NCBI GenBank assembly: GCA_002780675.1
Contig: PEUR01000064.1
Span: forward strand, 1-6,715
Length of the DNA: 6,715 nucleotides
Direction of reading: 5' to 3'
Origin: Gallionellales bacterium CG03_land_8_20_14_0_80_55_15
GTDB taxonomy: Bacteria; Pseudomonadota; Gammaproteobacteria; Burkholderiales; Gallionellaceae
Shown here: positions 6,548 through 6,715 of the stretch, in pieces
Numbering within the stretch: the first letter of the stretch is position 1
Layout: every line of letters starts with the position of its first letter
Made by a program: the position numbers and the translations under genes
Notes under the pieces: generated by a model
What the model saw: only the letters and a program-made list of their open reading frames with translations
Told to the model about the DNA's origin: nothing
The model's database searches: none

Positions 6548-6715
6548 TGAGGGTGAGCGATGAGTAGACTTTTCCTTTGTGGGGTATCCATCTATTTACG
6601 GTAATACTGTCCGCCAAGGATGCGTTGGCACAGAAATATCCAGCGATGACGGCACTTTATTGAGAAAATTGAGTGGCACGGCGAACTTCTGCTTCTCATT
6701 TTTAGGGTTGGGATT
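6548..6715. other. Unassigned segment after fliE
   Basis: This 168-base stretch contains no recognisable gene start of credible length; an ATG at 6560 opens only 14 codons. It contains a small inverted repeat, GCCAA at 6613-6617 and TTGGC at 6625-6629, without a T run, and TGGCAC twice, at 6626 and 6675-region (TGGCACG at 6674-6680). It may include the end of a gene entering from the right on the minus strand, listed separately. Confidence 0.5.
6596..6715 (-). CDS. Possible C-terminal tail of an unidentified gene entering from the right edge
   Basis: On the minus strand a frame is open from the window edge for 39 codons and stops at TAA (6596-6598). The peptide includes KFAVPLNFLNKVPSSLDISV and ends PWRTVLP. 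I do not recognise the family. A stretch this short can stay open by chance (roughly one in six to seven), and one plus-strand frame is also open over the same bases (from 6564 to the edge, without an ATG), so coding status is doubtful. If real, the gene would converge on fliE. Confidence 0.22.
   Translation of the reverse strand, partial: NPNPKNEKQKFAVPLNFLNKVPSSLDISVPTHPWRTVLP

Noticed and set aside
6560..6604. 14-codon plus-strand ORF after fliE
   Set aside because: Too short, no supporting features, and no recognisable peptide.
6674..6692. TGGCACG followed by a GC, resembling a sigma-54 promoter
   Set aside because: The gap between GG and GC is 14 bases rather than the required 10; the other TGGCAC at 6626-6631 has no GC at the right distance either.

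Overview
This window holds the basal-body and export half of a flagellar gene cluster. On the minus strand runs fliF-fliG-fliH-fliI-fliJ, followed after a gap by the start of fliK, which leaves the window at base 1. On the plus strand, diverging from fliF, is fliE. Every full gene matches its family in length and hallmark motifs, and I see no frameshift or insertion in any of them. The order, with fliE alone and divergent from fliFGHIJK, is the one known from enterobacteria and common in Beta- and Gammaproteobacteria. Protein style (FliI, FliG and FliH wording, FliF C-terminus) and moderate GC suggest a betaproteobacterium. That assignment is inference from general resemblance; I cannot name a genus.

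Layout: 1-431 fliK N-terminus (minus); 432-640 AT-rich gap with two small hairpins; 641-1090 fliJ; 1102-2544 fliI (GTG start); 2532-3281 fliH; 3274-4266 fliG; 4259-6013 fliF; 6014-6205 divergent promoter region; 6206-6547 fliE (plus); 6548-6715 unassigned, with a possible gene tail entering from the right on the minus strand.

Together, FliF forms the MS ring in the inner membrane, FliE joins it to the proximal rod, and FliG sits on the cytoplasmic face of FliF as the rotor part that takes torque from the stator. FliH, FliI and FliJ form the soluble ATPase complex of the flagellar type III export apparatus. FliK is the exported ruler that sets hook length. fliF through fliI overlap by 8, 8 and 13 bases and fliI-fliJ are 11 bases apart, which fits one transcript with coupled translation. 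The 209-base break before fliK is the only loosening in the operon.

The window is largely ordinary. I found no undescribed system. The points worth checking are the fliJ-fliK gap, the weak initiation signals of fliF, and the unassigned right edge.
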